From contig JBKHYJ010000111.1 of the NCBI GenBank assembly GCA_046565505.1, forward strand, positions 1 to 10,591: a DNA stretch of 10,591 nucleotides, read 5' to 3'. Each line of letters starts with the position of its first letter. Within the stretch, counting starts at the first letter, position 1. This document shows positions 6,821 through 10,591 of the stretch, piece by piece. Both the position numbers and the translations under genes were made by a program. The notes under the pieces are model-generated. The model had not been told where the DNA came from and did not search any database. It saw only the letters and a program-made list of their open reading frames with translations. The DNA comes from JBKHYJ01 sp046565505. Its GTDB lineage: Bacteria; Acidobacteriota; Blastocatellia; UBA7656.

Positions 6821-6874
6821 GAAAACCACAAAGACACAAGGGTCAGAATTTCGTGCGCCCTGTGTCTTTGTGGT
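6821..6874 (-). terminator. CACAAAGACACA inverted repeat, probable terminator of the di-heme cytochrome gene
   Basis: The arms 6825-6842 and 6858-6874 pair over 14 bp perfectly plus 3 bp across a one-base bulge, with a 15-base loop. The structure starts 16 bases beyond the TGA (6891-6893) of the cytochrome gene; on the minus strand the stem ends in a run of four T, the last three lying outside the stem. It therefore works as a candidate intrinsic terminator. The AC-rich arms are unlike a usual GC-rich terminator and look like a short dispersed intergenic repeat. Confidence 0.6.
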
Positions 6875-6890
6875 CTACGTGTCTCGTCTC

Positions 6891-9152
6891 TCAGTAAGCT
6901 ATATCGGACCTGGCGGAATTCTTCAGGACAATGGCCTGCCCGATCAGTTGATTCCTCAGAGTCGCGCTTTGGGTCGCGAGCGCTGCGGCGCCTATGGATG
7001 CTGCCTGGCGCAGCTTCTTCTGAGCCTCGGGATGCAGGTGACCGCCATCGAGCACTTCAATAGCGTCATCAAGTTCCGCTAAAGAGAGCTTGAGCAGTTC
7101 CTGCGCCTGCGAAGAATTTGCCGCGGCTTTGGCCCTGTTATCAAGATCAACAGAGGACCGGATGTTTTCCAGTACGTTGATGACCCTCAGGAAAGCGGCC
7201 ACCGCTTCTACTTCAGTCGCTTCCAAGTGTATCCCGGTCCCGCTTGGATCGAGGAACTTGATATTCTGGGCTATGGGAGAGTTATTGAAGGAGTCGCTGT
7301 TGTAGAATTCCACGGCCCCTTCTATCGTCGTAATCGAGTTGTCATGAAAGAAGGGACCCGTATCTGCGGCTTCCACCAACACGGGCGTGTTGAAGGTCCG
7401 CTTGTTTAGATCGTTCGGAGGAAAAGGCGAATTCGCGGCCCCGTTCCCGAAACCTATGAATTTGCCGTTGCGGTATACGGGGTCTTTGCCGAAGCCTCCG
7501 TCCGGGGGTATGTTCTGTGCCGGGACCACCAGAGTGGCCGGGCGAAAAGGCTGGTCCTCTATTCCCGTGTCGAAGTTAGAATTGGTCGGGGCCGTACCGG
7601 TTCCAGGGTCGTTATTTCCGCCAAAGAGAGCGCCTTCGACGAAGTCGCCGGCGCCGGCGTTGAAATGGCAGAGGATGCATCTGCCCGCCCCCTTTGAAGG
7701 CTGTGAGAAGAGTAAAGTGCCATTAAGAGGATTGACAATGGTTCCGGGATTATTGAAGATCTCCTGCCCTTTACTTGCCTTCTCGGACTTCAGCTTCAAT
7801 GCCCCTGCCCCGGCCAGCTTAAGATTCTCCCTGCGACCTAAAGATTTCTGGAAAGCTTCCAGCGCGTCCAGTTGCGCCACAGTCGGCATTGTGAAATCTA
7901 CGCCGGGAACCCTGTTCAGGGTTTTCGTGTAGTGCTGGATTATCGCCCCTATCATGAAGTCCCTTAAAGTCCCCGTGGCCTGATGAGTCGTTCCGTCGGC
8001 GAGCGTGAAAGTTCCGACGGGGGCGCCGTCACCACTCCATCCCACTCTTTCGACCGGCGGCACGACAGGCCCGAGCGGAGTATGTGTCTCATCGAATTGC
8101 GATGGGGCAAGCGTGTCTGGAAGCATGGCAAGGGTGTGCGGTACACTGCGCATCACAAACTTGTTAGGCAGATCCTCGAACCCATCCGCGTTCTCCAGGA
8201 TAAGGCCGAATTTCCTCATCAGGACCGGATTCTCGAAATTCTGGGAGAGAGCGGGGTCGAATTCTGCGACAAAAAGCGGGTCAGTCGGCGGAAGCGTTGC
8301 TATGAACTCGGGGTCAATGGTGAGATTATTTTGCTCGCGGTGGCAGGAGCCGCAGGTCCTTCCGTTGCCGCCGAACGTGCCATTGAAGAAGGCGTTCCTG
8401 CCCTCGGTGATAAGCTGCTCCAGAGCGGTTGATGGGTTGGGTATCGGCCCGGACGCGGCGTGAGCAGTCGGGCTAATAAAGTCAGCCAGCCTCTCGAACA
8501 TTCCCCGCTTGGGAGTCGGCTGCGCCGCCCGGTCGCTATCCGGGAGCACCCCGAACCGGCCCTGCACTTCGCTGTGATAGAGCCTGTGGAAGAGCGTGGT
8601 CTGCCCCATCAAGAGCCGGTCTTCAACGGGGCTTTTGCCGGCGGGCGTGACCGCTATCAGATCCGGTTCGAAGTCCGGGGAGACTTCCTGGCCGAAGCCG
8701 GCGTCGAGTTTTGCAACCCCGCCTTCGTAACTCAAGCTCCCGACGCGCACTAAAGTATCAACCTGTTCAGGTAGAATCGAGCTGCCGGGGGCTGAGGCAT
8801 TATCAATGAGCCAGAAATCCAACGGCTCAGCTCCCGAGAGACCTCTCACTTCTACTGACACTGTCTTATCGACGAGATTCAACTTGGCCAGTCCCGAGGC
8901 GCCGGGCTGGAGGGCCGATGTGACCCGGCTTGAGTTTAAGGGTAGGAGAATGTTGCGCTCGCCACCGTCCCGCTCGAAGCCGATCGCCCAAGCCCTGTAG
9001 CCGGCCTCAAGAGTTTCAACGCTCCCCAGCCCCGTGCTGAGCAGGCTGTTGTTCTCAGGATTGGATGATACCCTGCCCTCTAGAATGAGCCCCACGAAGG
9101 TACACAGAAGGAAGGAAGAAAGTACCGTGAGCTTAAATGTTCTTGGTTTCAT
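6891..9152 (-). CDS. Secreted di-heme cytochrome c peroxidase/MauG-superfamily protein, 753 aa
   Basis: The ATG at 9150-9152 has a GAGGAG site 9 bases upstream. An N-terminal signal (MKPRTFK, hydrophobic 8-25) directs export. Residues about 45-200 form a beta-rich domain of unknown name (SVEVRGLSGAEPLDFWLID; TTLFHRLYHSE), followed by a linker. The catalytic part carries two c-type heme sites, CGSCH (267-271) and CILCH (492-496), and the superfamily's later signature FNTPVLVEAADTGPFFHDN with IEGAVEFYN (587-618). The two-heme order and that signature place it with di-heme cytochrome c peroxidases and MauG-like enzymes, which use H2O2 or high-valent heme chemistry in the periplasm. At 753 residues it is about twice the usual length, owing to the N-terminal domain, inserts around the second heme, and a helical tail (about 660-753). 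Peroxidase activity is an inference. An ankyrin lipoprotein gene lies 57 bases upstream, probably in the same operon. Confidence 0.9.
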   Translation of the reverse strand: MKPRTFKLTVLSSFLLCTFVGLILEGRVSSNPENNSLLSTGLGSVETLEAGYRAWAIGFERDGGERNILLPLNSSRVTSALQPGASGLAKLNLVDKTVSVEVRGLSGAEPLDFWLIDNASAPGSSILPEQVDTLVRVGSLSYEGGVAKLDAGFGQEVSPDFEPDLIAVTPAGKSPVEDRLLMGQTTLFHRLYHSEVQGRFGVLPDSDRAAQPTPKRGMFERLADFISPTAHAASGPIPNPSTALEQLITEGRNAFFNGTFGGNGRTCGSCHREQNNLTIDPEFIATLPPTDPLFVAEFDPALSQNFENPVLMRKFGLILENADGFEDLPNKFVMRSVPHTLAMLPDTLAPSQFDETHTPLGPVVPPVERVGWSGDGAPVGTFTLADGTTHQATGTLRDFMIGAIIQHYTKTLNRVPGVDFTMPTVAQLDALEAFQKSLGRRENLKLAGAGALKLKSEKASKGQEIFNNPGTIVNPLNGTLLFSQPSKGAGRCILCHFNAGAGDFVEGALFGGNNDPGTGTAPTNSNFDTGIEDQPFRPATLVVPAQNIPPDGGFGKDPVYRNGKFIGFGNGAANSPFPPNDLNKRTFNTPVLVEAADTGPFFHDNSITTIEGAVEFYNSDSFNNSPIAQNIKFLDPSGTGIHLEATEVEAVAAFLRVINVLENIRSSVDLDNRAKAAANSSQAQELLKLSLAELDDAIEVLDGGHLHPEAQKKLRQAASIGAAALATQSATLRNQLIGQAIVLKNSARSDIAY
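7665..7679 (-). other. Second heme c attachment site (CILCH)
   Basis: Codons 492-496 of the cytochrome encode C-I-L-C-H, a canonical CxxCH site for covalent heme attachment. It follows LFSQPSKGAGR, the usual setting of a second cytochrome c domain in this superfamily. Confidence 0.9.
8340..8354 (-). other. First heme c attachment site (CGSCH)
   Basis: Codons 267-271 encode C-G-S-C-H, preceded by EGRNAFFNGTFGGNGRT and followed by REQNN. This is the N-terminal, presumed peroxidatic, heme domain of the di-heme family. Confidence 0.9.
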
Positions 9153-9209
9153 AAGTTTTTTCTCCTCAAAGAGTGATCCTCATAGATCGTTTTCAAATAG
9201 TTCCTAATC

Positions 9210-9902
9210 TCACTTTGTATCACCGGCGTTCTTTAACAACTGGACGATTTCGGGAAGGTGCCGGTCCTCGGCGATCTCCAGGGCCGTCTTCTGGTCGTTG
9301 CTTACCACGCTTGCATCCGCACCTTTCGCCAGCAGGGCTTTCGCGGCGTCGGTGTTGCCTTTGAAGACTGCGCGCATCAAAGCCGTCCACCCGCCCTCAT
9401 CTCTGATGCTCGGGTCGGCACCTTTTTCCAACAGAGCTTCTACGACTTCGGTATGGCCGGCCCAGGATGCGAACATCAGGGCAGTCATACCGTTTGCGGC
9501 CCGCGCGTTAACTTCGGGCCCCTTGGCGAGCAGGGCATTGACGATCTTTGAATTGCCCTTCCAGGAAGCGGTCATCAGAGCTGTGCCGCCATGCTGGTCT
9601 TTGGAATCCGGGTCGGCCCCTCTCATAAGGAACAACTCCAGGGCGTCTTCCTGATTGGATAATGCAGCGACAGACAGGACAGGCTGACCGTCGTAAGTCT
9701 TTGTCTCAGTGCTCATCCCGGCGTCTAAAAACAGTGCCAGCGTGGAGGTGTCGCCTCGCCTAGCAGTGTCGATGAAGGCCGCCTCAGTAAAAGGGATGTT
9801 CATTTGCGCAAGCTCAAGGCGTGCGGCATCAGCACTCTTTCGGCAGCCTGTCGAAAAGATCGCCAGAGCTAATATTAGCGGGAAGATAATTGTGCGTATC
9901 AT
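9210..9902 (-). CDS. Ankyrin-repeat lipoprotein, 230 aa
   Basis: The chosen ATG (9900-9902) begins MIRTIIFPLILALAIFSTGC, a lipoprotein signal with lipobox FSTGC and lipidated Cys20; an AGGA site lies about 10 bases upstream. The frame is open 60 codons further to 10082, but that extension is not protein-like and would bury the signal. The mature part has about six ankyrin repeats (roughly 40-70, 72-103, 105-136, 138-169, 171-202, 204-228) with GxTALMxASWxGxxxxVxALLxKGAD consensus features. Ankyrin repeats bind partner proteins; here the protein would sit on the periplasmic face of a membrane. Its gene ends 57 bases before the di-heme cytochrome and has no terminator in the gap, so the two are probably co-transcribed. 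A role in maturing, docking or protecting that cytochrome is inferred by analogy with periplasmic ankyrin proteins paired with catalases. Confidence 0.9.
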   Translation of the reverse strand: MIRTIIFPLILALAIFSTGCRKSADAARLELAQMNIPFTEAAFIDTARRGDTSTLALFLDAGMSTETKTYDGQPVLSVAALSNQEDALELFLMRGADPDSKDQHGGTALMTASWKGNSKIVNALLAKGPEVNARAANGMTALMFASWAGHTEVVEALLEKGADPSIRDEGGWTALMRAVFKGNTDAAKALLAKGADASVVSNDQKTALEIAEDRHLPEIVQLLKNAGDTK

Positions 9903-10082
9903 AGTCAATTGGTCCTGTTGGCGAATTGGCGAATCCATCAATTGCGGCGGTCGGCCTGTGAGTCCGCGGGATGTTCTTCTTACATTGATTGCAAAATAAG
10001 TTTGTATACTCATACTTTTCATAGGAGCACTGTCAGCGAGCTGAATCAGTGTGGTTGAAAATAACGCTTTCACCGAAAACAA

Positions 10083-10490
10083 CTGGAAGCATTGAAAGCT
10101 TCAGACCGTGAGACGGGCTACATTCTAGTGAGAGGTGTAGGTTAAATCATAATGGTTCGGTGATGATTCGGTGACCGACAGGTTATGGTTGCCGGGAGGC
10201 ATTGAAATTCCGAGCATCAATACCGGATAGCTTCTGGATTATTAAATTGCACAATCAGGTGGGTTACTATATTAATGCCTTAAAAATTGTGGTCGGGTTG
10301 ATGAATAAATCTGTATCTCAACACTTGAAAGCCGAGGAATTCAGCCTGTCACTATTTACCGTCGTGCCTGCGGGCGGAGGCAGGGGTGGAGCGGTCAGGC
10401 ATCTCCGGCGGGAGGGACACCTCTTCGGGCGTGATAGCCCTGCGCGGGCGGCATGCCCTGCCGAGCAGGGTCTATTCATTCTCTAAAAGA
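10083..10490. other. Intergenic region of uneven composition, no confident gene
   Basis: Bases 10200-10360 are markedly AT-rich and bases 10365-10470 markedly GC-rich. A plus-strand frame from a TTG at 10202 to 10486 (94 codons) crosses both halves, has a poorly spaced ribosome site and changes character midway, so I do not call it. The GC-rich part holds a 6-bp hairpin (10456-10461 with 10465-10470) and words shared with 6041-6063. The ankyrin gene promoter should lie in the left part or just inside 9903-10082. Confidence 0.5.
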
Positions 10491-10494
10491 AGGA

Positions 10495-10553
10495 GGCGTT
10501 CCTCTGTAGAATGAGGTTGCTAAACACCAACTTCTTCAGGAGGAACGCCCGTG
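10495..10553 (+). promoter_or_regulatory. Leader hairpin masking the Shine-Dalgarno of the right-edge gene
   Basis: A perfect 10-bp inverted repeat (10495-10504 with 10540-10549) ends one base before the GTG start at 10551. The Shine-Dalgarno AGGAGG (10538-10543) overlaps the right arm by four bases. A transcript reading in from upstream would hide the ribosome site, while one initiating inside the loop region would not. Insertion sequences such as IS10 and IS50 use this arrangement to prevent transposase expression from outside promoters. Confidence 0.5.
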
Positions 10554-10591
10554 AGCACCCAAGTGCCCTCTCTAGCTCAAGCTTTATCACT
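10551..10591 (+). CDS. 5' end of a gene cut by the window edge, possibly a transposase
   Basis: A GTG start with an excellent AGGAGG site 7 bases upstream opens a frame MSTQVPSLAQALS that runs off the window. The start resembles the N-termini I associate with IS4-type transposases (short polar start, then VPxLAxAL), and the RBS-masking hairpin fits an insertion sequence. Only 13 codons are visible, so the identity is a guess; that a gene starts here is better supported by the ribosome site than by its sequence. Confidence 0.45.
   Translation, partial: MSTQVPSLAQALS

Larger units (their letters stand above)
5979..6824. other. Long intergenic region without a convincing gene
   Basis: The open frames here (for example minus 6098-6316 and 6571-6756) are short, lack ribosome-binding sites and do not look like proteins. 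The first 170 bases hold a plus-strand terminator-like hairpin (6075-6099) and two small hairpins (6122-6153). The promoter of the giant gene must lie just above 5990, but I cannot pick convincing -35/-10 boxes. From about 6160 to 6824 I see no structure worth naming and no tRNA. Confidence 0.6.

Noticed and set aside
7387..7932. 181-codon plus-strand frame opposite the cytochrome gene
   Set aside because: The minus-strand frame has two heme motifs and family signatures; this one is its shadow.
9903..10082. Upstream extension of the ankyrin protein to 10082
   Set aside because: It would bury a classic lipoprotein signal; the added 60 residues show no domain and read as leader DNA.
10202..10486. 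94-codon plus-strand frame beginning with TTG
   Set aside because: The first half is AT-rich and faintly protein-like, but the second half is a low-complexity Gly/Arg/Ala translation of a GC-rich repeat-like block. The GGGAGG site is only 2 bases from the TTG. There is no recognisable domain.

Overview
The window is about 10.6 kb of moderately GC-rich bacterial DNA. Almost all recognisable coding capacity is on the minus strand, and every complete protein carries an export signal. The mix of a large fibronectin-type/ASPM-like surface protein, a long di-heme peroxidase-like cytochrome and an ankyrin lipoprotein resembles a soil Gram-negative of the Acidobacteriota (Blastocatellia) type. That placement is an impression from protein style; no marker gene is present to prove it.

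Layout from left to right: (1) bases 1-120 hold the 3' end of a plus-strand gene that runs straight into a strong intrinsic terminator (103-132). (2) A stretch with no gene follows, ending in a long 17-bp inverted repeat (431-483) that probably terminates the next gene. (3) A small exported protein of 167 aa lies at 515-1018, minus strand. (4) Two hairpins (1170-1238) separate it from a 1576-aa exported multidomain protein (1248-5978, minus) made of three copies of a roughly 250-residue module that I do not recognise, interleaved with FN3 domains, then an ASPM/choice-of-anchor-D-like domain, an Ig-like domain and a C-terminal beta-sandwich. (5) Bases 5979-6890 lack a convincing gene but hold a plus-strand terminator-like hairpin, further hairpins, and a CACAAAGACACA-type inverted repeat just behind the next gene. 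(6) A 753-aa secreted di-heme cytochrome of the cytochrome c peroxidase/MauG superfamily (6891-9152, minus) follows. It is preceded by a 230-aa ankyrin-repeat lipoprotein (9210-9902, minus) only 57 bases upstream, and the two probably form an operon. (7) The right end is intergenic DNA of uneven composition. It closes with a well-formed ribosome-binding site and GTG start of a plus-strand gene cut by the window edge, whose leader folds over its own Shine-Dalgarno. It looks like the start of a transposase.

The most informative points are the ankyrin lipoprotein plus di-heme peroxidase pair, which recalls the known ankyrin-catalase pairs, and the triplicated module with its invariant VEVNHPGG-x-CW core in the giant exported protein. 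I see no CRISPR array, tRNA, rRNA, or obvious defence or phage genes.
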